A DNA stretch of 64,000 nt from NCBI RefSeq assembly GCF_946151055.1, contig NZ_CAMGYZ010000018.1, positions 1-64,000 of the forward strand. Reading direction: 5' to 3'. Source of the stretch: Bacillus sp. Marseille-Q3570. Its GTDB lineage: Bacteria > Bacillota > Bacilli > Bacillales > Fictibacillaceae. The notes under the pieces were generated by a model that saw nothing but the letters and a program-made list of their open reading frames with translations, ran no database searches and was not told the origin of the DNA. Both the position numbers and the translations under genes were made by a program. Positions 56,059 through 64,000 of this stretch are shown one piece after another; the first letter of the stretch is position 1, and each line of letters opens with the position of its first letter.

Positions 56059-57828
56059 ATGTCGAAGTTGTACTGGAAGAAGTTCACTTACGCATTGTTG
56101 GCTGTTCTTTTGTTGTTTTCACTGGCTCCAGCTTCTGGGGTTGCAAAAAAAGACAATCCTGATGAATTGAAGGAATATGATGTCGGAACCCACGGGATGG
56201 TATCCACCTCACATACACTGGCATCGAAAGTCGGAGCAGACGTATTGAAAAAAGGTGGGAACGCAATGGATGCGGCGATCGCGATCCAATTCGCACTGAA
56301 TGTCGTGGAACCGATGATGTCTGGAATCGGTGGCGGCGGCTTCATGATGGTTTATGACGCTGAAGCGGATGACGTCACGATCATCAACAGCCGTGAAAGA
56401 GCACCAGCCGGAGCCACACCTGATATGTTCCTTGATGAAAATGGGAACATCATTCCTTTTGGCGAACGTTCGACCCACGGAAATGCTGTCGGAGTTCCTG
56501 GCACGTTAAAGGGGTTGGAAACGGCTCATGAAAAATGGGGGTCAAGGTCGTTGCAGCAATTGATCACCCCGGCGATCCACCTTGCAGATAAAGGCTTTGC
56601 TATCGATGAATATCTAGCACGTATGATTGCGTCGAATGAGGACAAGCTCTCTGCCACTGCTGCTAAAGATGTCTTTTTACCAGATGGCGAACCTCTTGAA
56701 GCTGGCGAGTGGCTTCAGCAAAAAGACCTTGCAAAAACCTTGAAGTTGATCCGTGCTTATGGAACCGATGCCTTTTATAACGGAGAAATCGGGCAGGCTC
56801 TTGCTGATGTTGTGCAGGATTTCGGTGGAAGCATGACGACAGAAGATCTTGCAAACTATGATGTGACAGAAGATGAACCGGTTTACGGTGATTATAAAAA
56901 TTACGAGATTGCAAGCATGCCACCGCCAAGCTCAGGTGGTTTGACGCTCTTGCAAATGCTTAAGCTGTTGGAAGACTTCGATATCGGGCAATACGGTGAA
57001 AATTCCGTTGAAAAATACCACTTGTTATCGGAGGCGATGAAGATCAGTTACGCGGATCGGGCAGCGTATATCGGGGATCCGGAGTTTGTTGATGTCCCGA
57101 TGAATGGTATGCTCCATCCGGATTATATCGAGGAAAGACGGGCGCTGATCGATCTGGACGAAGCGAATCAGAATGTCGAAGCCGGCGACCCATGGCAATA
57201 TGAAGATGCAGAACCGGCGATGGATGTCGTCGAGCAAGCGGATGATAAGGAGATGGGCGAGACGACCCACTTCACTGTCGCCGACAAATGGGGCAATGTC
57301 GTTTCCTATACGACAACGATTGAACAGGTATTCGGTACAGGAATCATGGTCCCAGGTTACGGCTTGATGCTGAATAATGAAATCACAGACTTCGATGCTC
57401 GTCCAGGTGGAGCAAATGAAGTACAGCCGAACAAACGGCCGATGAGCAGCATGACACCGACGATGGTGCTTGAAGACGGTAAACCAGTCTTGACGCTCGG
57501 TTCACCTGGTGGTCCACGGATCATCGTTTCCGTTTTGCAAGTATTCCTGAACCTGGTCGAGTATGACATGGGACTGAAAGAAGCGATCGAGGCGCCGAGA
57601 ATCTATAACTCGCACACTTCAGCCATGAACTGGGAAGAAGGCATTCCATCCGAAGTACGTTCTGAACTAGCTGCGATGGGTCATACGATCGGATCCCAGC
57701 TCACGATCGGAAACGTCCAGAGCATCCAGATCGATTATGACAAAGGTCTATTCTACGGGGCATCCGATTCCAGACGGATTGGAGCCGCTATCGGAATAAA
57801 CAAACCAGGAAAGTCACATTCTAAATAA
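56059..57828 (+). CDS. ggt: Gamma-glutamyltransferase (secreted)
   Basis: This 589-residue precursor has a signal peptide (MSKLYWKKFTYALLAVLLLF, cut near ASGVA). It self-cleaves before Thr402 in GETTHFTVAD, giving large and small subunits. Other signatures: GGNAMDAAIAIQFALNVVEP, MSGIGGGGFMMVY and the glutamate-binding SRERAP. It hydrolyses or transfers gamma-glutamyl groups of glutathione, glutamine or poly-gamma-glutamate outside the cell. RBS CAGGAGGGG. It stands alone, ending in a terminator. Confidence 0.96.
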   Translation: MSKLYWKKFTYALLAVLLLFSLAPASGVAKKDNPDELKEYDVGTHGMVSTSHTLASKVGADVLKKGGNAMDAAIAIQFALNVVEPMMSGIGGGGFMMVYDAEADDVTIINSRERAPAGATPDMFLDENGNIIPFGERSTHGNAVGVPGTLKGLETAHEKWGSRSLQQLITPAIHLADKGFAIDEYLARMIASNEDKLSATAAKDVFLPDGEPLEAGEWLQQKDLAKTLKLIRAYGTDAFYNGEIGQALADVVQDFGGSMTTEDLANYDVTEDEPVYGDYKNYEIASMPPPSSGGLTLLQMLKLLEDFDIGQYGENSVEKYHLLSEAMKISYADRAAYIGDPEFVDVPMNGMLHPDYIEERRALIDLDEANQNVEAGDPWQYEDAEPAMDVVEQADDKEMGETTHFTVADKWGNVVSYTTTIEQVFGTGIMVPGYGLMLNNEITDFDARPGGANEVQPNKRPMSSMTPTMVLEDGKPVLTLGSPGGPRIIVSVLQVFLNLVEYDMGLKEAIEAPRIYNSHTSAMNWEEGIPSEVRSELAAMGHTIGSQLTIGNVQSIQIDYDKGLFYGASDSRRIGAAIGINKPGKSHSK

Positions 57829-57837
57829 CAAAAAACC

Positions 57838-57872
57838 AGCCATAAGCATTCAACGCTTGTGGCTGATTTTTT
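57838..57872. terminator. Terminator between ggt and the minus-strand small gene
   Basis: AGCCATAAGC pairs with GCTTGTGGCT (two wobbles) with flanking A and T runs; it can serve both convergent genes. Confidence 0.85.
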
Positions 57873-58029
57873 TCGCATTTTTTACGATCACATGACGCAT
57901 GGCCCGATAGATCACACTTCCGCTGAAAAAGCCGATTGCATAGATGAGCCCGACTTGAAGCCCTTCTTGAGCAAAACCGATCGCGAACCCGACGGCAGCC
58001 ATGAGCAGGGGGATATTGAGTAAACGCAT
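57850..58029 (-). CDS. Small membrane protein (59 aa)
   Basis: ATG 58029 on the minus strand, after a perfect AGGAGG, encodes 59 residues: MRLLNIPLLMAAVGFAIGF, then QEGLQVGLIYAIGFFSGSV and a basic tail RHVIVKNAKKISHKR. Two helices with a positive C-terminus. The strong RBS makes it a likely gene. Its end overlaps the terminator shared with ggt. Family not recognised. Confidence 0.7.
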   Translation of the reverse strand: MRLLNIPLLMAAVGFAIGFAQEGLQVGLIYAIGFFSGSVIYRAMRHVIVKNAKKISHKR

Positions 58030-58102
58030 TTTTGCCTCCTTACAAACATTGGGATAGTATCTTTATATCCAAATCTTTTCCAAACAAGCCGTCCCTTAAG
58101 GA

Positions 58103-58131
58103 TTGTTAAAAAATTCAGATTATTGTACACT
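58103..58131 (+). promoter_or_regulatory. Promoter of DUF1385 gene
   Basis: TTGTTA (58103-58108), 17-bp spacer, TACACT (58126-58131). Confidence 0.6.
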
Positions 58132-58158
58132 GGTAATATCCGAATGAAAAGGAATGTG

Positions 58159-58887
58159 ATGTGGATGCAGGTATACAAAGGTGGAGCTGCCGGACTGAAC
58201 AGCGTCTTGTTCATCGGCAAAAACTATCGCGTAAAAGCAGTCAATCACAACGGAAAACTTGAAGCAAAAGTCCAACCGCTCCATAAGGGTGAAGGCAAGC
58301 TGGATACCTTTCTGAACAAAATTCCTTTAGTCAGAGGCGTCTGGTCGATCGTCAAAGCGATGATGAATGTGTATAAGCAGGTCGTCCTGGCATTTGCGGC
58401 GCTTCTTTTATTAGGAAAAGCCTTACCAGGTGGACAGGTTGCCAGCAGTGTGCCTTTGACGGAAAAGGAATGGTTCTTTTCAGCAGCATTGATCGTTGTA
58501 GCGGGTCTGGTCATCCGGTTCACGAGCATTTCCAAGTATCACGCGGCTGAACATATGGTTGCGCATTGCGAGGACAAAAACCTACCGTTGACCTATGAAA
58601 ATGTGGCGAACCAGCCAAGAGTCCATCCGCGCTGCGGGACGAATCTTGTCGTGTTCATCGTGTTCAACACCATACTTCTTTCCTTTTTCATGGAGAGTAT
58701 GTTCCTCACCATGCTGATTGCGTGGAGCATCGGCTATGAAATGTTCCGTATGAAGAGAAACCGCTTGAAGCCATTTTATAAGCTAGGCTCTTTCCTTCAA
58801 TACTACTGTTTCACGAGCGAGCCTGAGGAAAAACACCTTAACATCGCAATCGAAAGCATGAAAACGTTAAAAAGCGTAGAAGCATGA
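58159..58887 (+). CDS. DUF1385 membrane protein (YqhQ-like)
   Basis: This 242-residue protein has four membrane helices and the family block SISKYHAAEHMVAHCEDKN, with PRVHPRCGTNLVVFIVF following. B. subtilis YqhQ belongs here. ATG 58159 is placed five bases after AAAAGGA; ATGs at 58144 and 58165 are alternatives. Role unknown; the His/Glu/Cys pattern suggests a metal-dependent site near the membrane. Confidence 0.88.
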   Translation: MWMQVYKGGAAGLNSVLFIGKNYRVKAVNHNGKLEAKVQPLHKGEGKLDTFLNKIPLVRGVWSIVKAMMNVYKQVVLAFAALLLLGKALPGGQVASSVPLTEKEWFFSAALIVVAGLVIRFTSISKYHAAEHMVAHCEDKNLPLTYENVANQPRVHPRCGTNLVVFIVFNTILLSFFMESMFLTMLIAWSIGYEMFRMKRNRLKPFYKLGSFLQYYCFTSEPEEKHLNIAIESMKTLKSVEA

Positions 58888-58900
58888 TTCATAAAATCAT

Positions 58901-58926
58901 AAGCTCCCGAACCGGGGGCTTTTTTG
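58901..58926 (+). terminator. Terminator after DUF1385 gene
   Basis: AAGCTCCCG and CGGGGGCTTTTTT form a typical rho-independent terminator. Confidence 0.88.
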
Positions 58927-58978
58927 CTGTGTTCCTCTTCAATAAAGAATGGAAAAAATAACATTCCCAAAACAGGTT

Positions 58979-59036
58979 GTAAAACGCTTTCATCTATTTT
59001 ATACTTTACTAAATCGATTTACTAAATCGTTTTAGT
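58979..59036 (+). promoter_or_regulatory. Candidate cre site and two LacI-type operators
   Basis: GTAAAACGCTTTCA (58979-58992) resembles a cre site. TAAATCGATTTA (59010-59021) is a perfect palindrome, and CTAAATCGTTTTAG (59022-59035) an imperfect one; both have the central CG of LacI-family operators. They lie directly upstream of the lacI-type gene, which suggests autoregulation plus catabolite control. Confidence 0.65.
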
Positions 59037-59072
59037 TACTTGACGAATAACAGATAGATTAGGAGATTTTTT

Positions 59073-60077
59073 ATGAATAGGATTACGATAGCTGATGTTG
59101 CGAAGCATGCAAAAGTTTCAAAAAGTACAGTATCCCAATATTTGAATCAACGCTATGACTATATGGGGGAAGCAACCAAAGAACGGATCAAAAATGCGAT
59201 CGACGAGCTTGGATACAGCCCCAACATCATGGCAAGAGGCTTGAAGCAGAAATCATCGACCACAATCGGTGTCATCGTCGCCAACATCTTGCACGTTTTC
59301 TCTACCCAGGTCATCCGGGCAATCGAGGATTTCTGCAATGAAAAAGGGTTCCACGTGATTGTCTGTAATGCGGATGATGATCCGGACAAAGAAAAGAAGT
59401 ATATTGAAATGCTCTGGGCGAAACAGGTTGATGGCATCATCGCCTTTCCGACCGGAGGGAATGTCGAGCTGTACAGAAAGTTGGTCAAGGCACAATATCC
59501 TTTGATTTTCATGGATCGACTCATTCCGGAACTCCCAATCAACACCATTCTACTTGATAATGAAAAAGCTTCCTTCCTGGCGGTGAAGGAATTTGTGGAT
59601 AAAGGTTATGACCGGATCGGGATCATCTCCCCGCCACTCGACCAACAGATCACGCCAAGGATAGAACGGGTTGAAGGATTCAAGAAGGCGTTGGAAACAT
59701 ATGGACTGCCTTACGAACCGGCTCACGTGATCAGCGGGGAGATCACTGACATGCAGACGAAAATTGAAACAATGATGAAAGGCCCTAATCCTCCGAACGC
59801 GATATTTGCTGTCAATGACCGTACGTTAATCGAATTGTTGACATATACGAAAAAACATCGGATCAGGATACCAGAAGAGTTGGCACTGATCAATGTTGAC
59901 GATGTGTCCTTTGCCAGCATATATAATCCCTCTTTGACGACGATTATGCAACCTGCATTCGAAATGGGGACGAAAGCGGCAGAAATGCTCTTCCATCTGA
60001 TGATCGATAAAAACGGCGATGATGAAGCCGGGATCTTCCGATTCGAACCGAAGTTGGTTGTCAGAGAATCTTGTTGA
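59073..60077 (+). CDS. LacI family transcriptional regulator
   Basis: This 334-residue repressor has an N-terminal helix-turn-helix (ITIADVAKHAKVSKSTVSQY) and a hinge, then a periplasmic-binding-protein-like sensor domain (TIGVIVANILHVFSTQVIRA, EELALINVDDVSFASIYNPS). Ligand unknown, likely a sugar acid or sugar phosphate of the downstream pathway. RBS TTAGGAGA. First gene of the catabolic locus; operators lie in front of it. Confidence 0.92.
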   Translation: MNRITIADVAKHAKVSKSTVSQYLNQRYDYMGEATKERIKNAIDELGYSPNIMARGLKQKSSTTIGVIVANILHVFSTQVIRAIEDFCNEKGFHVIVCNADDDPDKEKKYIEMLWAKQVDGIIAFPTGGNVELYRKLVKAQYPLIFMDRLIPELPINTILLDNEKASFLAVKEFVDKGYDRIGIISPPLDQQITPRIERVEGFKKALETYGLPYEPAHVISGEITDMQTKIETMMKGPNPPNAIFAVNDRTLIELLTYTKKHRIRIPEELALINVDDVSFASIYNPSLTTIMQPAFEMGTKAAEMLFHLMIDKNGDDEAGIFRFEPKLVVRESC

Positions 60078-60103
60078 AAAAATCATAAAGAAAGGTGAAT
60101 GCA

Positions 60104-60661
60104 ATGGATAAGATCATCAATACAGTTGCTTCAGAAATACAAGAAGTGTTGGGCCGCGTAGACGCTGATGAGGGGGTCAAGTTGGCCGACGAACTAACTA
60201 AAGTGAACCGGATTTTTGTTGCGGGAACCGGACGTTCAGGGTTGATCGCAAAAGTTTTTGCCATGCGGATGATGCATAGTGGTTTCCCGATATATGTGGT
60301 CGGCGAGACGATCACCCCGAGTATCGAAACCGGTGATTTGCTGCTGCTGATCTCAGGTTCTGGCAGTACAGGGAGTCTTTTGGAATACGCTGGAAAAGCG
60401 CAGGATATCGATGCGAAGGTGGCGCTAGTGACCACGAATAAGGATTCAGCGATCGGCCGGATCAGTGATTTCGTACTTACGATACCCGCAGCGACGAAGA
60501 AGAGGCTGGTAACGGAGCCAGCTACGATCCAACCGCTGGGAAATCAGTTTGATCAAGCTGCTCACCTCCTTTTGGATGCCATCGTTGTTTATCTTCTAGA
60601 ACAGCAGCCTGAAGAGAAGATTCATTCAATATTAAGTCAAAAACATGCCAATCTTGAATAG
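60104..60661 (+). CDS. hxlB: 6-phospho-3-hexuloisomerase-like SIS protein
   Basis: This 185-residue protein is a sugar isomerase (SIS) domain: FVAGTGRSGLIAKVFAMRM, LLLLISGSGSTGSLLEY and PLGNQFDQAAHLLLDAIVVY match HxlB, which turns hexulose-6-phosphate into fructose-6-phosphate. No hexulose-phosphate synthase partner is in the window, so the true substrate may differ. ATG 60104 follows AAAGGTGA. It is linked to lacI, the broken aldolase gene, a TRAP transporter and rpiA. Confidence 0.85.
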   Translation: MDKIINTVASEIQEVLGRVDADEGVKLADELTKVNRIFVAGTGRSGLIAKVFAMRMMHSGFPIYVVGETITPSIETGDLLLLISGSGSTGSLLEYAGKAQDIDAKVALVTTNKDSAIGRISDFVLTIPAATKKRLVTEPATIQPLGNQFDQAAHLLLDAIVVYLLEQQPEEKIHSILSQKHANLE

Positions 60662-60676
60662 GCAGGTGAGAGGCCA

Positions 60677-60955
60677 ATGATAGCAATTGAACAAATCAGG
60701 TCAGTAATCATGGCTGGAGCATCTTTCATAGTCTCTCCGACTTTAAATGTGGAGACGTTCCTCATGTTGAAGCAATGTTGACTGGAGGGGTGAACCTCGA
60801 GAATATGGGCGATTACCTGGCGTATGGCAGTTCAGCCGTAGGGATCGGAAGTAACCTTGAAAAATGCAAAAGCGTTGCAAACCAAGGAAGATTACAATCG
60901 ATTGGAAGAAAGGGCACATCAATTCAGAACAATAGTGGAAGAGATTAAATCGTGA
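60677..60955 (+). pseudogene. Remnant of KDPG/KHG aldolase (eda)
   Basis: Three pieces in three frames match the aldolase: AGASFIVSPTLNVE (middle region), MLTGGVNLENMGDYLAYG then AVGIGSNL (C-terminal active-site loop), and TKEDYNRLEERAHQFRTIVE (last helix). Between the first two, ~350 bp of a normal gene are missing; the first ~60 codons are also lost. A normal gene is ~640 bp. It is degraded and not functional. Confidence 0.85.
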
Positions 60956-60985
60956 AACAACCTATGAACAGGGAGGTATACGAAC

Positions 60986-62014
60986 ATGTGCAAGATCAAA
61001 TACGGTTTCATTTTTCTGATTTTTGCAACAATTGCAATCGTTTCTGGTTGTAATCTGGATGAAGCAGATCCAAATGGGGATGGGAAAATCAAAATCATTG
61101 CTGCCCATAACCAGACAGATCCTGAAAATCCATTCCAAACCGGACTGATGAAGTTTAAAGAAGTGGCTGAAGAACAATCCAATGGAACGATTGAAGTCGA
61201 GGTACATGCCGGGACGTTAGGAACAGAGGAATCCCAGCTGGTGGAAAAGCTTCAACTTGGGGCAGTCGATGTCGTCCTTGCATCTCCTGGTTTCATGACA
61301 CAGACGGGGATACGGGAAATCGATCTCTTTTCTGCACCTTATCTGTTCAACAGTTATGAGCACTGGCTGAAAGCTGTCGACGGAGAAGTCGGAAAGGAAA
61401 TGGCTGAGATCATCAATGAGAAATCCGACAATTCTTTCAAACTACTAGGTTATTGGACAGCCGGTGTCCGTCATTATTATGGGAAGAAACCGATCGAATC
61501 AGTAGAAGATCTGAAGGGTGTTTCATTACGGACACAAACATCTGGAGTCATCTCTGATTTTTGGAAGAAAACAGGGGCGATCCCGGCCAATATCGCATGG
61601 GGAGAGCTGTACCAAGGACTTCAACAGGATGTTGTCGACTCCTCTGAAAACGCTTACCCCTTTTTCGTCCAACAAGCGCACCACCGGACGCCGAATGGAA
61701 AATATATAACCGAAACAGCTCACGATTATACGACACGACTGTTATTGACCAATGGTGAAAAATTCGATGATTACTCGGAGGAACATCAGGAAATCATCCT
61801 GCAGGCAGCTGAAGAATCAGTGAAAGCAGAACGTGAAGCCACACTCAAACAAGACATTGAGTATAAGGAGAAAGCGATTGAAGAAGGAGCGGAAATCAAC
61901 GAGATTGATAGAGAACCGTTCATTGAAATCGCTGATCCGATACTGGATGCCTATGCGAAAGAGATCGGTGTGACCGATTTATTGAAAAAAATAAGAGATC
62001 TTGATAACAGCTAG
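60986..62014 (+). CDS. dctP: TRAP transporter solute-binding protein DctP
   Basis: This 342-residue extracytoplasmic binding protein has a lipoprotein signal (IAIVSGC, Cys22). It contains KIIAAHNQTDPENPFQTGL, ESQLVEKLQLGAVDVVLASP and KPIESVEDLKGVSLRTQTS, with the Arg of the last block being the usual carboxylate ligand. It catches an acidic compound for DctQ-DctM. It follows the aldolase remnant by 30 bp. Confidence 0.93.
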   Translation: MCKIKYGFIFLIFATIAIVSGCNLDEADPNGDGKIKIIAAHNQTDPENPFQTGLMKFKEVAEEQSNGTIEVEVHAGTLGTEESQLVEKLQLGAVDVVLASPGFMTQTGIREIDLFSAPYLFNSYEHWLKAVDGEVGKEMAEIINEKSDNSFKLLGYWTAGVRHYYGKKPIESVEDLKGVSLRTQTSGVISDFWKKTGAIPANIAWGELYQGLQQDVVDSSENAYPFFVQQAHHRTPNGKYITETAHDYTTRLLLTNGEKFDDYSEEHQEIILQAAEESVKAEREATLKQDIEYKEKAIEEGAEINEIDREPFIEIADPILDAYAKEIGVTDLLKKIRDLDNS

Positions 62015-62026
62015 GAGGGAATACCT

Positions 62027-62512
62027 GTGAAACGTTTTGTACGTATCCTTGAAAGGTTGCAATTGACAGTCGGTATCATATTCCTATGCATTTTCTTTAT
62101 CGTCATCATGATGCAGATCATCACCAGACATTTAGGCATTTCTTTGATCTGGACAGAGGAAGCAGCCAATTATTCGTTCATATGGGCCATCTTCATGGGA
62201 GCGGCGATCATGGTCAACCGTCGTGAGCATTTCAACTTTGATTTTATCCTCAAGAATTTGAAAGGGAAAAAGAAGACCTCGTTAAGTATTTTCAATGACC
62301 TGGTCCTCATCGCTTTCAACACATACATTTTGTTATTAGGGGTCCAGGTTGCGGTGGAATTTTGGAATTATACATGGGCATCGATCCCCGAAATGAAAAT
62401 GGGGTATGTATGGATTTCAGTACCGATCATGGCAGGAACGATGCTCATTTATTCCTTTTCACATTTGATTGACCATGTACAGGCAGCTAAAGCGAAGGAG
62501 GTAAGTGGGTGA
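62027..62512 (+). CDS. dctQ: TRAP transporter small permease DctQ
   Basis: This 161-residue protein has four helices, the small subunit of tripartite ATP-independent transporters. WTEEAANYSFIWAIFMGAAI and REHFNFDFILKNLKG are the family signatures. GTG 62027 after TAGGAGGG. It overlaps the dctM start by one base. Confidence 0.92.
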   Translation: MKRFVRILERLQLTVGIIFLCIFFIVIMMQIITRHLGISLIWTEEAANYSFIWAIFMGAAIMVNRREHFNFDFILKNLKGKKKTSLSIFNDLVLIAFNTYILLLGVQVAVEFWNYTWASIPEMKMGYVWISVPIMAGTMLIYSFSHLIDHVQAAKAKEVSG

Positions 62513-63798
62513 TGGGATTTATATTATTAGGTCTATTCATCGTATTGATGCTGATCGGGGTGCCGATTGCGTTTGTCATCGGCATCGTCGCATTACTGGG
62601 TGTTTCCGGCATCCCTTACACACCAGAAGCTACGGTTTCGATGAAAATGGTCAATGGCCTTGATTCCTTTGTCTTACTGGCTGTACCATTGTTCATCCTT
62701 GCCGCGAATCTGATGAACTCGGGGAAAATATCTGAGAAATTGATCAACCTTGCTCTTGCGATCGTGGGCCCGATACGTGGTGGTCTTGCACATGCGAACA
62801 TCCTTGTATCAATGATGTTTGCCGGGGTATCCGGAGCCTCACAGGCTGATACGGCCGGCGTTGGAAAAATCCTGATCCCGAGCATGCGGAAAAATGGGTA
62901 TGAAAAAGAAACAGCAGTCGGGGTCACAGCTGCCTCTTCTACCATTGGTGTCGTCATCCCGCCAAGTATTCCGATGGTCATCTTTGCGGGGCTGACCAAT
63001 GCGTCCATCGGTGCATTATTTCTTGGGGGCATCGTGCCAGGGATCATGATTGGTCTTGCTATGATGATCCTGATCTACATCATCGCTATGAAACGGAATT
63101 ACCCAAAAGCAGCAAAAGTGGAATTCAAGAAATTTTTCCGATTGTTCGCTGAAGCGATCCCGGCTTTATTAACACCTGTCATCATCATCGGTGGAATCAT
63201 TTCAGGCTTTTTCACCGCTACAGAAGCAGCGGCGATCGCCTCCTTATATACGCTGATCGTCTGTATGTTCTACTATAAAACACTAAAGGTAAAAGACTTG
63301 CCGAAGATTTTGTTCGACACTCTGGCTTTAAGCTCATTATCGTTATTTGCTTTAGCTGCGGCAAGCGCGTTGGGAGAATTATTGAGTTACTATAGGCTGG
63401 GGACGATGGCACAGGAATTCTTTACGAACCATATCGGAGCAGAATGGTTATTCATCCTGATCATCATTGCCTTCTTCCTGTTTATCGGGACATTCATGGA
63501 TGCCATCCCGGCCATGATCCTTTTCGTACCGGTCATCCTGCCGACAGCGCTGGAGTTTGGAATCGACCCTGTCCATCTTGGTCTGATTGTTGTCATCACG
63601 TTAGCTGTTGGACTGATCACGCCGCCATATGGTTTGTGCCTGTTACTCGCAGCAAAAATCGGGAACATGTCCATCGAACGGTCTTTCGTTTCGGTCGTTC
63701 CATTTATCGCGATCATTCTTGTCGTATTGGTATTCATTGCTTTCTTCCCGGATATTGCATTCTATATCCCTAAGATGTTGAATCCTGGTTTATTTTAA
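62512..63798 (+). CDS. dctM: TRAP transporter large permease DctM
   Basis: This 428-residue protein has about 12 helices and drives uptake with a Na+ or proton gradient. GVPIAFVIGIVALLGVSG, GVSGASQADTAGVGKILIPS and TPPYGLCLLLAAKIGNMS are the DctM blocks. ATG 62512 (TGATG with dctQ) or GTG 62509 are the starts; AAGGAGGT lies just upstream. Confidence 0.93.
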   Translation: MGFILLGLFIVLMLIGVPIAFVIGIVALLGVSGIPYTPEATVSMKMVNGLDSFVLLAVPLFILAANLMNSGKISEKLINLALAIVGPIRGGLAHANILVSMMFAGVSGASQADTAGVGKILIPSMRKNGYEKETAVGVTAASSTIGVVIPPSIPMVIFAGLTNASIGALFLGGIVPGIMIGLAMMILIYIIAMKRNYPKAAKVEFKKFFRLFAEAIPALLTPVIIIGGIISGFFTATEAAAIASLYTLIVCMFYYKTLKVKDLPKILFDTLALSSLSLFALAAASALGELLSYYRLGTMAQEFFTNHIGAEWLFILIIIAFFLFIGTFMDAIPAMILFVPVILPTALEFGIDPVHLGLIVVITLAVGLITPPYGLCLLLAAKIGNMSIERSFVSVVPFIAIILVVLVFIAFFPDIAFYIPKMLNPGLF

Positions 63799-63821
63799 TT
63801 AAGTAAAAAGGAGAACAGCAG

Positions 63822-64000
63822 ATGAATGATAAACGTAAGGCAGCAGAAGAGGCTGTAAAGAAGCTGAAGAATGGTATGACAGTAGGGTTAGGATCGGGGT
63901 CCACTGTAGAGTGGATGCTCAAAAAGTTGGGTGAAGAGGTCGGAAAAGGGCTTCAAATCACGGGCATCACCACTTCTAAGAAAACAGAACATCTTGCCCG
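63822..64000 (+). CDS. rpiA: Ribose-5-phosphate isomerase A (partial)
   Basis: The 3' end lies outside the window; 59 codons are seen. MTVGLGSGSTVEWMLKKLGE and GITTSKKTEHLAR match the RpiA phosphate-binding loop and following motif. It interconverts ribose-5-phosphate and ribulose-5-phosphate, or in this locus perhaps a related sugar phosphate. RBS AAAAAGGAGA. It follows dctM by 23 bp and is presumably in the same operon. Confidence 0.85.
   Translation, partial: MNDKRKAAEEAVKKLKNGMTVGLGSGSTVEWMLKKLGEEVGKGLQITGITTSKKTEHLA

Overview
The window is a chromosomal segment of a Bacillaceae bacterium (Bacillota). The main reason is gene order: an rRNA operon end, yebE-yebG, purEKBCSQLFMNHD, yerA-yerB-yerC, pcrB-pcrA-ligA-camS, a putP-type proline symporter, gatCAB and dgkB follow one another as in Bacillus subtilis. 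The 23S/5S ends, a guanine-type purine riboswitch with PurBoxes, strong GGAGG-type ribosome binding sites and frequent TTG/GTG starts agree. The genus cannot be fixed from sequence alone.

Layout. 1-500: end of an rRNA operon (23S 3' end, 5S, terminator). 0.65-7.1 kb: AT-richer accessory genes (PadR regulator with a membrane partner, a partly duplicated small-membrane-protein locus, a lipoprotein, a P-loop kinase, a GNAT enzyme, DUF3243 and DUF3231 proteins). 7.3-21.8 kb: yebE-yebG and the 12-gene de novo IMP operon, controlled by candidate PurR boxes and a riboswitch. 22-32.4 kb: the yerA/B/C genes and the pcrB-pcrA-ligA-camS DNA-repair and lipid group. 33-37.8 kb: rocA (with a cre-like site), a solitary tyrosine recombinase, a cation/proton antiporter and a YitT protein, placed between camS and putP, where B. 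subtilis (from memory) has no such block. 38.2-44.8 kb: a 37-residue membrane peptide with putP, gatCAB and dgkB. 45-55 kb: accessory genes (acetyltransferase, DUF2243-CtaG pair, small membrane proteins, DUF421, an ECF sigma/anti-sigma pair, DinB, PH-domain and flavodoxin-like proteins, a DUF1062/S4-like protein behind a structured leader). 56-59 kb: secreted gamma-glutamyltransferase and a DUF1385 protein. 59-64 kb: a catabolic locus with a LacI regulator, an HxlB-like sugar-phosphate isomerase, a wrecked KDPG-aldolase gene, a TRAP transporter and the start of rpiA.

The most unusual content lies between the genes. Six sequence families in seven intergenic arrays share one design: 4-8 tandem units repeating every 20-22 bp (two DNA turns), each unit a conserved core of about 10 nt followed by about 11 variable nt, with a different core at nearly every locus. 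Another family has 26-nt repeats spaced exactly 51 nt apart at two loci, in inverted arrangement. A third is a dispersed palindromic element built on the core GGTGCCAGGCACC (five loci). A fourth is a two-hairpin element found in the 23S-5S spacer and twice upstream of yerB, where base changes on the two sides of the stems compensate each other. Two of the arrays sit inside the purine operon. I do not know of a description of the shared 21-bp architecture. It is the best candidate here for something new.

Confidence is high for the core genes and moderate for small membrane proteins and regulatory sites. No computed folding, database search or alignment was available, and all alignments were made by eye.
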